DNA of 64,000 nucleotides. It comes from Malus domestica. Its lineage: Eukaryota > Streptophyta > Magnoliopsida > Rosales > Rosaceae. The translations under genes were made by a program, and so were the position numbers. Under the pieces are notes generated by a model that was given only the letters and a program-made list of their open reading frames with translations, did not search any database and was not told the DNA's origin. The DNA is taken from assembly GCF_042453785.1 (NCBI RefSeq), contig NC_091673.1, forward strand, positions 3,231,501-3,295,500, written 5' to 3'. Within the stretch, counting starts at the first letter, position 1. The number at the start of each line of letters is the position of its first letter. This document shows, in pieces, positions 1 through 12,343 of this stretch.

Positions 1-243
1 TTGTTTTGTGATAATCAAGCTGCCATGCACATTGCTTCGAACCCAGTGTTTCATGAACGAACGAAGCATATAGAGATCGACTATCACTTAGTATGTGAGA
101 AGATTCAGATGGGAATGGTGCAAACAGCTTACATACGAACCTCGAATCAACCTGCAGATTTGTTCACCAAACCACTAAGCTCGGCGCAATTTGAGGTCTT
201 ACTTAGCAAGTTGGGTGTCATTGACATCCACACTCCAACTTGA
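1..243 (+). pseudogene. Ty1/copia RNase H C-terminus (partial)
   Basis: The window opens inside the RNase H tail of a Ty1/copia polyprotein. Visible motifs are [23 protein letters not shown] and ADLFTKPLS, all typical of copia RNase H. The frame ends in TGA directly before a polypurine tract (gagggggag), the plus-strand primer that precedes the 3' LTR. The rest of the element lies upstream of the window, so its integrity cannot be judged. Confidence 0.93.
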
Positions 244-250
244 GGGGGAG

Positions 251-470
251 TGTTAAAATGCATGAAATAAACATGTTGGATGACTAGTGAAGTTAGGCTA
301 ATCAACATTCTTTGTGTAAATTAGGCAAGTTAGGCAAGTTAGGAAATTAGGCAAGTGTTAGGCAAGTTAGGCAAGTTAGGCTTATGTCCTATTTCTTTTC
401 CCTATATATAAGTGTCATCTTGTAATTGTTAGAGGTATCAAATACACATCAAAATTCAATAGAAATTTCA
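251..470 (+). mobile_element. 3' LTR of the truncated copia element
   Basis: Starts TGTTAAAATG immediately after the polypurine tract and holds a short tandem of 'ttaggcaag' units (about 320-385) and a 'ctatatataag' TATA-like box. The 3' limit (a CA at about 470) is estimated, because the partner LTR is outside the window. Confidence 0.6.
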
Positions 471-3400
471 AAATTTGACTAATTTAGGAAATATCATAAT
501 ATAATTCGAAAAATTATATATTTTATAAGTTTTTGAATACACTCCAACTTTTTCATTTATGCAATTTATTTTTCTTTCTTAATATTTGGTATATGTATAT
601 GCAAATATTTGATTTATTTTTTGTTATACTAGTATGCTTATCCTTTTTAAGGACCAGATTACAAGTAACGCTCGGCCAGTATAGTACAAGTTCTCTCTCA
701 ATTCGTCCGACCCTCTCTAAGGAGTACTCATCCTCCTTGCATGGGCTTTCTTTGAGTCTTCAGCCTCCTTGGGCTCAAGTCTATCACTTCCTTTGCATAT
801 TTAATGGGTCGAATGTATAGATTAGAGCTGCTAGATGTTCCTCTATTCTTTGGCCGACATGTGACAACGAGATGACATAGTCAATCGCCTTGCTTGGCCT
901 TGGAGTTGGTGGGGACTCGTACTTGAGCGCCTACCTGTCAGCCTTTATTTTTGGCGGCTCAGAGTTGACATTTGAGTAGGCACGCTCTTTCTGCTCCTAG
1001 GACGTTGTGCCTTAGAGCTGTCAATGACCACCTTGCCATCTAGTGCTCAGAAATCACCTTACGAGGAAGTGCTCGGGTTGATTACTGATTAGATGCCTGA
1101 AGTCCATGGGCTCTTTAAAGCATTCGACTTCATCTTTCCACGCTCATTGAACCTTTTCCTTTGGACCTGTGTGCCTTTGGGTCTGTTGGGGTTGGAAAGG
1201 ACACTGCGTTAACAAAATTTATAAAATAAAATAAATACAAAATGTATCCAAAACAAACAATAAAATATCAAAAATTGTTACAAAATATATAATTTGAGTA
1301 AATAACTAAAAAAAATAAGAACGTTTCAAAAGTTTTATATCGAAATAAGTTTAGAACACTTAAAATAAATTCAGATCGAAATTTCAGAATTCTCGAATCT
1401 CTATATGCATTCCAATTTCCGTTTTATTTTTTCCAAAGTATTCGGATTAAAAATTTTCAGTTCGAAATTGGAAATTTTATAGTCCGAATCTCGGAAACAC
1501 CATTCAAACTTGCACGCTTAAGTTTTATTAACGTAAAAGCTAGTTTAATTCCACTCAGTATATTTCAATGTGAGAAGAGGCTTGTACAGGTTTTTTAATT
1601 AGGGCTTGTCGCATTATGTATATCAAGGCCTTAATTCGTGGCAAATATAATAGAACTTTAACACAATTGTGTACCCGAATCTTCTCTTGAAAAGCAAAAG
1701 ATCTTAACAGATTATCATTTCAATTTTCCGACGGATATCTACATTATATTATCGGTCGAATAATACAATCGACATGTAACAAGTAATAAAATTAGTGAGA
1801 TATATAGTAATTAGCATAAGAGAGCGGTTATTCCAACCACAATGTCTTATCTTCCTACCCACTTTTTTATGAAATTTTTAATTACAAATTTGTCAATTTG
1901 TAAAATGACTAATAAGGACATTAGTTACCCCTTTTGCATTACTTTTTTTTATAAAAAAGAAAAAAGAAAAGTTTGGGCGTGATAACTCTCCATTCCCATC
2001 TCCTTTTCATTCAGAGAAAGCAAAAAGAATGAACTTAGAAGATGATGTTTCTATGAAAGAAGTAGATGATTATGTTTCCGTCGAAGAGGTAAAAGATAAT
2101 TTCATGTGGGTCATCTTGATTTGTCGATATCGTATAATAGAAGCGTAGCTCTGTGACTTTTTATCTCTAATTATATATATATTAAGGGTTATTTTAGGAA
2201 TAATATTGGGTGAGAAAATAACATTTAAATTTTTTTAACTTTTTATAGTAGATGCAAATATAATATGAGTGAAAAAAATAAGATAACAGAGTGGGTTTAA
2301 CAGCTCTCTTAGCATAATGACCACCAACCAAATTGCTACATGGTGATTCCAATTCCAACAAAAATATAGAAAAGCATGGCAGCCTTTCAATGCCGGTGAC
2401 ACCACCTAGAGACGAAGCCTTTTATATAGTAAAGACGACACGATCTGAGCCACTATCTTGTATTAATGAATAGGCATTTGACACCAATAAAGGGCACGAG
2501 GAACCCAACATTTCCTTTCTTTCTTTCGTAAGGCACACCACAAAAGAAGATACCCTACAAAGAAAATAAAGCCAATATAATTAAAAAGAAATATATAGGG
2601 TTGGTTACTTGAATTTCTATGCATTCAACGCATAAGTGGAAGATGATGATGTATTAGCAGCTTCATTAATCTTAATTAATTGATCGAATAAACACACAGT
2701 CTCGCAGTATTGATGATATGCATTAGCCTTTGGGTGTCAAATCTTTGGTGCCATAATGTTAAACATATCACACTGAAAAATTGATGAAGTTAAATCCTCC
2801 TTTTAGTACTAATTCTAACAAGGTTTTTTTTCACGAAATTTACATTTAGTTTGCATAGGTGATTAAGTTGAAGATAATAAAAGTGAACGGTCAGACTGTC
2901 TCATCATAAACTTTGACACATAATATCAAGCATACTTGTTCAGTGGCCATGGCCTACAATTAAATATCTTAAACAAGAAAGAATCATCAAGGGAACATCT
3001 TCGACCAATCTAATAATATAGGACGAACGAAATAAAGATTATGGACCACAGCAGTTTTTGCATTCGAAAATATCAAATAAGCTAGCTAGCTAGCAGCATA
3101 GAAATAAAGGGCAATGCATACTTTCTCTGTCTGGTGGTTCTAATTTTGGAAAAGGAATCGGAGCGTGATGCTTCTTGAATTATATCTCTCACCCTTTATT
3201 GTATATAATCTCAGCCTCAAGCACAAAGTAGTCTAATGGCCAAACCAAAAGCAGAAACTGGACAGAAAATTTTAAGTTACGATACATCCAACATTTCCGT
3301 TGACATCAAATTCAAATCATATCTAGTGTATAAGAAAAAAAATGGGAATGTGAATTTATAAGTAGGACCTGTTTTTGGTCCCTTTCGAAATAAACATAGA

Positions 3401-4150
3401 TTTATACGTTAAGTATAATATATATACCCTTTGATTATTAGCTTTGCCAAAGCTTATGGAATATTAAAATACAGTAATAGTAATACATACAGCATATAAG
3501 CGAAGTGATTTTCTCATACATTTTTAGCATCTCATCGCACACTTCTCTTTATTTTTAATCATCAAAATGAATAAGTTAAACGAAACCAACATACATGATT
3601 AAATATAAGTGTGAAAAGTTAAAATAGGTGTGTACGCTATCATTTCCTATAAAATTCCGATCATTCAAAAATAGTGATAAGAGGTTAACTAATTAAGGCA
3701 TGAACAATAAAAATCTATGTATTTTTATACAAACGATATTCTATACTTAATTTATATTTGCAGTATAAGTTGAAATGTCAAAACACAAGAATATAACAAA
3801 TGCCTTGCAAACACGTACCGCACCTAAGCCAATTAGTAGGAAAGAAACACTAATTTATTAATTGGAATGCATTACCCCTGGCCTATATGCTCAGTCCAAC
3901 TCAGTTGGTTGGGGTCTCTTTCTGGTAGAAATCGATCTAACAAACAGTACTACTCATTTTTATTATTATTTTTTAATTTAATTTTTGTAGTAGTGATCAG
4001 CTGCTTGCTTAAATCTCGTGCCTTCGATCACTTTATAAGAATCACCACATGTCTTGTTCTCTTGCATGTGATCCTCCTTCCTTCCCCTATTAATTCCTCT
4101 CTCCCCCGCCAAACCTCTTCTCTCCTTTCCTCTGAGTCCCTCCATTACCT
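471..4150. other. Intergenic region, no gene seen
   Basis: About 650-1200 is a relatively GC-rich block of unknown origin without a long frame. The remainder to about 4100 is A+T-rich with only short random frames. No RNA gene or complete mobile element was recognised. The last few hundred bases must contain the promoter of the ABCG gene. Confidence 0.6.
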
Positions 4151-4160
4151 TCATCCACCA

Positions 4161-4217
4161 CTCTCTGTCTCTGTCTCTCTCTCCCTCTCTCTCCCTCTCT
4201 CTCCCTCTCTCTCTCTT
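4161..4217 (+). repeat. CT microsatellite in ABCG leader
   Basis: A pyrimidine run of (CT)n with CCCTCT interruptions, ending about 85 bp upstream of the ABCG start codon. CT-rich 5' leaders are common in plant genes, so this probably lies in the 5' UTR or core promoter. Confidence 0.85.
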
Positions 4218-4303
4218 TCGCTGGTCGACCTGCAGACACCCGTTTGCCTAATATTGACTCTCTATTTGTATTTGATCATCGTAGTGCAACATTTTCTGCA
4301 ATT

Positions 4304-7300
4304 ATGATACCTCTTGAGCAGGAAAACAGCATGTCAAACACTCCACCTAACATTCTACTATCTAATCTGAACCGGCCTGATCAGAACTGTTCGGTTCATG
4401 CCGAACCCTCCGCTTCGTCGAGGACTAATGTGAGCCCATGTTTGGGTGACGACATGGCGGACCAGCCCCGACCAACCTCGGCCAGAGCTTCAATTTTGCA
4501 CCAGTCGTTGCACCCTGTAACACTTAAGGTAAGACTTAAGGGCCAATTAATGATAATTCGCATTTAATATTTTATGAGTAACTTTTTTATTAGATAATTT
4601 GACATGTTATGTGGGTAAGTATGTAATAACTAAATTGTTTAAGAAAAAGAATAGTGGTACTATCATAGTAGTTATTAAGCTAACATTTGTGTAATATATG
4701 TATTTAATTTGACATTTCCCTGCAGTTTGAAGATGTTGGATACAGCATTAAGCTGCAAGCAACAAACGGAGGTTGTGTTGCTTCACATAAGCCAAAACCA
4801 ACACGCACTGTACTCAATGGAGTGAGTGGAATCGTTCTACCGGGTGAGCTACTCGCAATGTTGGGGCCATCCGGGAGCGGTAAGACCACTCTCTTGACCG
4901 CCCTGGGCAGCCGCTTGCCAGGTAAAATCTCTGGCAAGATAACATACAATGGCCAGAACTTCTCAAGCTCCATGAAGCACAACATCGGCTTCGTTTCGCA
5001 AGATGACGTCTTGTATCCTCACCTTAGTGTTCTGGAGACCCTAACCTACACTGCCTTGCTAAGGCTGCCCAAGCAGCTTACAAAAGAAGAGAAAATAGAG
5101 CAAGTCGAAACGGTGATAATGGAGCTCGGGTTGAATCGGTGTCGTGATACTGTAGTTGGTGGGCCTCTACTACGAGGCATTTCGGGTGGTGAGCGAAAAC
5201 GGGTCAGTATTGGGCAAGAGATGCTTGTCAACCCGAGTCTTTTGCTTTTGGACGAGCCCACTTCTGGGCTCGACTCAACCACGGCCCAACGTATCATCGT
5301 GACGTTGCAGCGACTGGCCCGTGGTGGTCGGACGGTGATCACCACCATCCACCAGCCGTCAAGCAGGCTATATAGGATGTTTGATAAAGTAATGGTGTTG
5401 TCGGACGGGTACCCAATTTATAGCGGGCATGCTGATCGGGTCATGGAGTATTTCGGGTCCATTGGATATGAGGTCGGGTTCAATTTCATCAACCCGGCTG
5501 ATGTCTTGCTTGATCTTGCTAACGGTATGAAATATCTTCTCTCATTATTAGCGTAGCCTTTTTTTTTTAAGTTTCTAGCACTAATTATCAAAATGTGGTA
5601 ACTATGCATTTTTTTATATATAAAAACATTAAAGATTCTGACGTACTACGTCATCAAAATCACATTTTACTTTAAAAAAAGAAGATTGGATTGACAATCT
5701 TTAATTAACATATCGGCATCCCAAACACGGATAAGAAAACATTACTCACCTTTAAAAAGATTCCTAGATTATTACCTAAAGATATATTTCATATACGCAA
5801 GTCTTAATTAGTACATGTCAACCCCAGGGCTTACCCACAAGTCACAAACTGGACATATGATTAATGTAAGTATGAGGAACTTTTAACACTTAATCATTCA
5901 GGTACGAGTCCATTTTTTCACAACAATATTAGTGCGTGTGAGTGAGTGAGTGGTCCACAAAGAAAATGGTTTCATCGCACCGACGGCTCCGTGAATACAA
6001 TAGAGGGCAAAGGCAGACCACGGCTCTTAATCTTAGTCGATCAAAGCACAAAAATATTGAAAGGAACCTTTCAGCACTCTCTTAGCCAAGGAGGATTCAC
6101 ATGGACATGTGGACTTGTTGCCAACCCTAAAGCCTAATCCCAAATTAGGGTTTTTTACTTTTTATCCAGCAAACACCTAAATTAAGGACTTTCTTAAGTA
6201 CTCTGGATATTTTAACTGTCAAAACTTTGTTTAAAAATATAAAAATTTGGAGTACCGGGTACTCAAAGCACCAAAAACTTGCCAAAGTCAATGTTACAAC
6301 TACAACACCTCTATGCATGTACAAACTTGTACAGTCTGATTTGACCCCTCATCCGAAAATATCTGTTTTGCAATTTGCATCATTTTCATTCATCCGACAA
6401 TTTTTATAAAGAAACTTTAGGTATCGTTTGGTATGCAGATAGAATAGGATGGAACGGAATGGGACAGGACATGATAGGATGGAAAGGAAAGAGAGCAAAG
6501 ATGCCTTCGGATGGAAACAAGGAGAAAGAAGAAGGAGACGGAGAGGTTATAATTTTGTGTTCCACGAATGTGGAACGAGTCATTTCAGGGGGTGAGACGG
6601 AACGAAAATTCATCTAAAACTCGTTCCGTGGAACAGCGCGTTCCACCCGTTTTAGGCGCAACAAATGTAGGACGGAATGTCTCATCCCACTCATTTTAGT
6701 CCCGTCCCACGTACCAAATTGTATCTTAATAAAAAGTTTCTGGTACTGTTCATTTTAACAAAAAAATCATATTTTTACACTAAAAAATCAATCTTAGTAC
6801 TATTCACTATACTCTTTATTTTATACTTATCGTTAAAACTCAAAGTTTTGAAGTCATTTTCATTAATTTTCTTTTTTTTAATCATCTGAAATCGATGTGA
6901 CGGTGAACTCATAAGTATCTAGTTGTGGACAGAGGAATTTACAAGCAACTAGGATGTCAAAGGTAGTGTCATTCCAAACCAGCGATGTCATATGATTAAA
7001 ACATATAATACATTATTAACTTGAGATACAATTACATCGGGGTCCCAATTGCATGTGAGTTTGATGAGATCAAAACAAAAACAAAATGAAGAACTTTATA
7101 TCACCATTCACCATTAAGAAATATAAATATAGTGGGTCAGACATTGTTTTCTTTCTTTGAGATTTAATCCTTTTTCTGTGATGATTGGTTTAATAAAAAT
7201 CTCTTAAATATTTTTTGACAAGCAGGTATAGCACCTGATGCAAAACAGGATGAGGAAGTAGAGTATAATGGCAGATTAGACCACCAAGAAGATCAAAACA

Positions 7301-8487
7301 CAACCAAGCAGTTCTTAATATCTTCCTATAAAAAGTATCTATACCCTGCATTGAAGATAGAGATTCAGCAAACTCATAAAGACACGGTTGTTTCTTCTTC
7401 AAGAACACCATCATCCAGAGGTAACCTCCAATCAATAAGTCTCTATTTTTCAACTAGATTTTCCGCTGGAATATTCATTTGTGCATGTATACGGTAAGTA
7501 GGTAGTGGAAATTACAAATGGACAACCAGCTGGTGGGAGCAATTTAGCGTTTTGCTGGAAAGGGGTTTAAAAGAGAGGAAGCATGAATCTTTCTCTCGCT
7601 TAAGGATTTTCCAAGTCATGTCAGTTTCAATTATTTCCGGCCTTTTGTGGTGGCACTCCAACATTTCGCATATACAAGATCAGGTACTCCAATTTCCTCT
7701 CATCTCTGCTCGTCTGTTAAAGATTTCTTTTTCAGTAACTAGTTTTTGTTTTTCTTTAAAATGAAAACTGACTTAAAAAACCAGGCTAGATTTGGACTTA
7801 TAATAAGAAGCAATACTAATAAGGTAGCTTGAACAGGTGGGACTTCTTTTCTTCTTCTCCATATTTTGGGGCTTCTTCCCTCTATCCAATGCCATATTTT
7901 CATTCCCTATGGAAAGACCAATGCTGATAAAAGAACGTTCCTCGGGCATGTACCGTCTCTCATCCTATTTTTTTGCGCGAACGGTTGGTGATTTGCCAAT
8001 GGAGCTTGTTCTCCCAACAGTCTTCGTAACAATATGCTATTGGATGAGTGGTCTCAAGCCTTCAATAGTCACATTTGCACTAACCCTTTTCATTGTTCTT
8101 TACAATGTGCTAGTCGCCCAAGGCATAGGGCTAGCACTAGGGGCCATTCTAATGGATGTGAAACAAGGCACAACTCTGGCTTCTGTGACAACGCTGGTGT
8201 TTTTACTTGTAGGCGGATATTACATTCAGCACATGCCGCCTTTCATAGCTTGGTTGAAGTACATTTCGTACAGCCATTACTGCTACAAGCTTCTTGTGGG
8301 AGTGCAATACTCGGTGCATGAGGTTTATGAGTGTGGGATGGGGGTGCATTGTAGGGTGCTGGACTTTCCTGGTATTAAGTGTGTAGGTCTTGATGATATG
8401 TGGATAGATGTAGCTGCATTGGCTGTGATGCTGGTGGGATATAGGGTTTTGGCTTATGTGGCATTGAGGATGGGGCAACCTCACTGA
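4304..8487 (+). CDS. ABCG half-transporter (ABCG14/ABCG9/ABCG21 clade)
   Basis: Plasma-membrane ATP-binding cassette half-transporter of the WBC/ABCG subfamily; such proteins dimerise to export small molecules (hormones, lipids). Proposed exons: 4304-4528, 4726-5524, 7226-7420, 7502-7683, 7837-8487; all junctions are GT-AG and the sum is 2052 nt (683 aa), close to the usual size. The nucleotide-binding domain comes first: Walker A GPSGSGKT (residues 122-129), signature ISGGE (227-231), Walker B LLLLDEP (247-253), then the H-loop motif TTIHQPSSR. The membrane domain is in exons 4-5 ([37 protein letters not shown]). The start is the first ATG after the CT tract. Intron 2 (1.7 kb) contains a MITE and a dispersed repeat. 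Residue similarity to Arabidopsis ABCG14 and ABCG9 supports the clade; the substrate (cytokinin for ABCG14) cannot be assigned. Confidence 0.93.
6420..6725. mobile_element. MITE in ABCG intron 2 (TTA target duplication)
   Basis: Terminal inverted repeats share TTTGGTA and its flanks (GGTATCGTTTGGTATGCAG at the left end, complement of ACGTACCAAATTGTATC at the right). TTA flanks both ends (6417-6419 and 6726-6728), which fits a PIF/Harbinger-type 3-bp target duplication. It has no coding capacity. Confidence 0.7.
6726..6880. repeat. Dispersed A+T-rich repeat, copy 1
   Basis: Shares a block of about 150 bp with 32297-32449, including 'cctagtactattcact'-like and 'cttatcgttaaaa' segments. It abuts the right end of the MITE in ABCG intron 2. 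No terminal structure is clear; it looks like a dispersed repeat of the host genome. Confidence 0.65.
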
Positions 8488-8648
8488 GTTCTTGAATCTT
8501 GATGATGATAGATCAGAAACTGACATGCAGCATATTATTGCAGCAAGAGAACTTGATGACATACGTTCGGATATCCAGTTTTATCGAGTAATCGAAGGTT
8601 TTGAACTGATATTGTGAACCAAGATTTCATGCATTCTGGCTGGAGAAA

Positions 8649-8797
8649 GGGAAATGATAAACACACACCTTTTATAGCTTCCTACACACCCCTGACTAAT
8701 CATATCCGTTGTTTTCGTTTGATTTATTCAATCCGATGGCCTGGAACAAAGAGGGGTGTGGGAAAAGTTATAAAAGGTGTGTGAAAATCAGCTCCCC
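8649..8797. mobile_element. hAT-type MITE with 8-bp target duplication
   Basis: 149-bp element. Left end GGGAAATGATAAACACACACC pairs with the right end GGTGTGTGAAAATCAGCTCCCC as imperfect inverted repeats of about 30 bp. TGGAGAAA is duplicated exactly at 8641-8648 and 8798-8805. It lies about 160 bp after the ABCG stop codon, possibly within the 3' UTR or just beyond. Related copies lie at 62914-63062 and 53244-53293. Confidence 0.85.
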
Positions 8798-8805
8798 TGG
8801 AGAAA

Positions 8806-9892
8806 TTGTAATGAATTGTATTCCGTTACAAGGAAATGGATATGATGGTAATGATAAATAGTTAGATTTGTTGAAAAAAATTCAATTTGCTGATGACATG
8901 CCTTATTCCATTATCCGAACAAAGAAAAAATATATAAAATAAAAAACCTTAATAACAAAAAGGTTGTTTACATAATATTTCGGTTCCTTTCAAAATATTT
9001 CGGCAGGTATTGACGGAACTAATTTAATTGAAACGAGCTCGACATAATCGACCCAAAGCAGTAAATTCATACCCAACCCAATCTCAAAACCCATTAAATA
9101 AACAGGGAGAATTTTAATCTGTAAATTTTCCAGTCAAAACTATCAGTCTCTTCTTCCTAAACTCCCATGTCCTTCCCCTTAATGTGTTTGCCAAAGTTCT
9201 AACTTATGATCCTAATCCATGCTTAAAAATGGGAAAGGGTGAAAATGTGAATATATTAGACGATTAGCAAAGATTCTTCAAGTGAAGCTGGTGAAAGAAA
9301 ACAAAATGAAGGGATCAAAATAAAAACTTCCTCAACCCCACACCGAAACCTAAGGGAGTTGATTTCAAGTTCTTGATCGAATTGTATTTAGCTTCGTACA
9401 AATGTACGTAGCCAGGTCTTCCGTATCCGGAGCTCAGTTTCTTGAACTTGAAGGCTATATACCAGTTTTTCTGGGGGATGCTACATGAGTTTACTTGAAC
9501 CACTTGGACTTGTTTAGGTGAGGTAACCAAACCGTCATGTTTTAGCAATTGATCAAAGTTCAGAAGTTGTTACTGTTGGGAAATTATTTCATTTTATTAT
9601 TATTGTTATTTTATTGGTTTTCTTGTGGGCCAAAGATAATGATTCTTTGCCCATCAAGTTTATGAGTTATCGGCCGTTAATAATTAGGGTGTTCTTTAGT
9701 TTTTCTCTATGAATAGGATGCTCTGTAAATCGTAAAATAACAAGTTTGTCAAGATGTAATCGCTTCGAGTTATATAGCCGTCTCGGCAACGTTTCCCTAT
9801 TTTTTTATTTATAAAATATTCTTATCGTTTTATATTGTCTGTGATTTTCAAGTGCTACATAAAGCAATAAATAGTTCTGCAGTGCTGCAATA
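8806..9892. other. Intergenic region, no supported gene
   Basis: A+T-rich DNA. A minus-strand frame of 77 codons at 9315-9548 looks compositionally like coding sequence (contains QKNWYIAFKFKKL and GRPGYVHLYEA) but was not recognised and has no visible exon partners; it may be a gene relic. Confidence 0.5.
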
Positions 9893-9897
9893 TGGTG

Positions 9898-10253
9898 TGT
9901 TTGTACCATACTTAGGGCCTCCGTATTTAGATTTCGTATAAATACTCGGAGGACTCAAATGTAATTATGTAATAAAAGAAGGGGCAAATATGTAATAAGT
10001 GAGGAGCCTTTATTCTATAAAATGACTCATCACCCTCCTCATTAGGAGAGGCCAATTTCTTAGGCCTGAGATCCCCTCTCATATTCAGAGCAAAGCTCTC
10101 TCCCTCACAATCCTCTCAGAGAAATACAATAATCAGTGTGCACGTAGCCCAAACATTGGGGTGAACCACGATACATCTTGTTTATTTACTTTCTTGCAGA
10201 TTCACGGTCGGATTTACGTTGTTCCAAGACCCCTCCGGTTTTGTGCATCAACA
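9898..10253 (+). repeat. 5' LTR of gene-capturing element
   Basis: Matches 13785-14140 along its whole 356 bp. Contains the 'ttattctataaaatgac' TATA region near 10010 and a run 'gagaaatacaataatcagtgtg' near 10120 that is shared with the right LTR. Confidence 0.93.
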
Positions 10254-10502
10254 TTTGGCGCCGTCTGTGGGAATTGACACAAAAAACTATGTCGGTTCTC
10301 TTTCATTTTCTCACCTCTGCCGTGAATTTGCAAAAAAAAACCAAATTCCATAAATCCCAGAAAAACCCAAATCCCAGTTTTCAAATCCCATTGCAAAGTT
10401 CCCATATTTTATGTTTTCTGAGTAGTTTTCAAGAACAGTTTTTTAGTACAATCAAAACCCAGTTCAGAAACCCATGGACACCAAAATCGGTTCCATCGAC
10501 GT

Positions 10503-10736
10503 CTACAAGCCTACATGCACTGACGTCAGCAGCCTACCGAATGACGCCGCTCTCCTGTTCGTTTTCTGCAGCTCGTAGTCGCTGTCTATTTCAGATTGTG
10601 CCAGTAAAACTCTCTTGACAAGAGCTTCCATTGCATCTGTAACCATCTGAACAGATTTAAAAAGTTCACCAATATAAGCCGCATCTTGTTCATCCAGAGG
10701 ATCATGTGGACTCTTGCACTCGACCGCCGGCCACAT
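10503..10736 (-). pseudogene. Captured gene fragment, antisense, unidentified
   Basis: The minus strand is open for 77 codons and reads like a helical protein segment (contains DEQDAAYIGELFKSVQMV and ALVKRVLLAQSEIDSDYEL). It sits inside the LTR element next to the sense-strand captured fragments. Just before it on the plus strand, 10473-10577 opens with ATGGACACC and codes for 34 residues before a stop, possibly the 5' end of another captured gene. Neither was recognised. Confidence 0.45.
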
Positions 10737-10791
10737 CGCTTTTTCACTAGAATCTCAGCAAGCCACCGTCCTCCATTTCTCTCTCTCTGGC

Positions 10792-11760
10792 CATGGACTC
10801 GGGAAAGCAACCTCTGAAAAAGCGGAAGCTGCACGAATCCCAACCAGAACTGCCTTCATCGCCGTCATTATTACAACCACCGCCACCACTGCAAACCCTA
10901 GCTCCGCAATCTCTGTCTCAAAAGGAGATAGAGTCGCTAAAGAACGATTCGGGAAGCTGAACACGGTTGTGATGAACGCGGTCGTGGAGGCTTGTGTACA
11001 TTTCGGCGATATTGACTCTGCACTCATGTTGTTCGACGAAATGGCTGAGCCAGGAAACTGTGGCGTTGATACTATCACATATGGAACCATTTTAAAGGGT
11101 TTGGGCGTGGCACGGAGAATTCATGACGCATTTTATGTACTTGAATCTGTGGAGCGAGGCACTGCAGTGGGAAGTCCGAAATTGTCAGCACCTCTTGTTC
11201 TTGGTCTGCTCAATGCTCTAGTTGAAGCAGGAGATTTACGCCGCTCTAATGGGCTTCTTCATCATTATGGTTTTCTCCTTCGCGAAGGTGGCAGTCTTAC
11301 AGTCAGAGTCTACAACTTACTAATGAAGGTTCTGCTCTCACGTCGAAGCTCGAGCAAGCTTATCTCTCTTTCATCGTTGCTTCCAGAGGTTGTACGAGTG
11401 TACAACGCATTGTTGTTGATCTCATTCCTCGGTATGTTTCAAAATGTCCAACTGCCCTTGAAGCAGCAGGGAAAATTGTTATAAATATGTATAATTGGAG
11501 CAGGGCAGTAATAAAGAGAGGAGAGGATGCTGATGATGTTGCATTTCAGACTAGTAAATCTTGTGTTCTTGGTCTAGCTGATATTTGCTGCACTGCATCT
11601 TCAGTGGCGCCAACATCATCCGTCATTCAGGGGATTTGCTCTGCAGTTTTCCAAGCTACAGTTTATCTAGCCTCAGGTTCCATGCATGTCTGGATTTCCT
11701 GCGGGAGGCAAGCACGGACCAATGATCAAACTTCAAGGGGTGCAGTCATGTGTTCACATG
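10792..11760 (+). pseudogene. Captured chimeric host-gene fragments incl. PPR
   Basis: At least two host coding pieces are joined. (1) From ATG 10792 a frame begins MDSGKQPLKKRKLHES, continues with a Pro/Leu-rich stretch and ends near 10955. (2) In a different frame, about 10955-11340 encodes a pentatricopeptide-repeat segment ([41 protein letters not shown]) resembling the plant PPR-CBS protein family of Arabidopsis At5g10690. (3) From about 11337 to 11660 a third stretch reads as [33 protein letters not shown] and [15 protein letters not shown]; its source was not recognised, and it may belong to the same parent as (1) with the PPR piece between them. No intron-like gaps are visible inside the pieces, consistent with capture through RNA. 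Stops and frame changes show it is not a functional gene. Confidence 0.7.
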
Positions 11761-12343
11761 TCGAAAAGGCAGAAAGTGAAAAGGAAAAAGAAAAAAAAAG
11801 GTTGCGGATGAGTATGTCTGCAGGTGAAAAGAAAAAGCATGCATTTATCCCCCAGATTCCACCACAAAAGCACATGGGTAAAGGATGGGTACCTCATATT
11901 CAAAGCCATTAATGCAATTTGACTCCACCATTGGTCCTACGCACCTCAGATCCCATCTCTGCGAATAACACTGGAAAAGCAAAAGCAGAGATAAGATTTT
12001 TTTTTTCTTTTCTTATTATTCATTCTATTAATCTTTCCTTGTCTGCCATCTGCAAAAGGGAAAAGAAAAAGAAAAAGCAGAAAGCAAAAGAAGATAAGAA
12101 GAAGTAGACATAATTACGGTGGTGATGGCATGCAGAAGAGGGAATTATACGCGTGACCCATTAAGCAGAGGGTCAGATTTATTTTTGAATGATGTAATTT
12201 ATTTTTCGTATCTTTCGGAGATATATGTATAACCCCATCATAGGGTAATAAAACAAATAAAAAAAACGGCAAGCCCAAAATAATGGGCTGTAATGTTATG
12301 TGGAGGGCAAAAACCCATATGCCTAAAAGAGCCAGGCCCTCTA

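Noticed and set aside
533-820. 95-codon frame downstream of the first copia LTR
   Set aside because: Leu/Phe-rich A+T-rich frame with no domain, no partner exons and no promoter evidence.
4244-4303. Longer ABCG start at 4244
   Set aside because: It begins with TTG, not ATG; the first ATG in frame is 4304.
3867-4307. 146-codon frame over the CT tract before ABCG
   Set aside because: Its Ser/Leu-rich part is just the CT microsatellite read as protein; it overlaps the ABCG leader and start.
4704-5348. Minus-strand frames under the ABCG gene
   Set aside because: Shadows of the conserved plus-strand ATP-binding domain.
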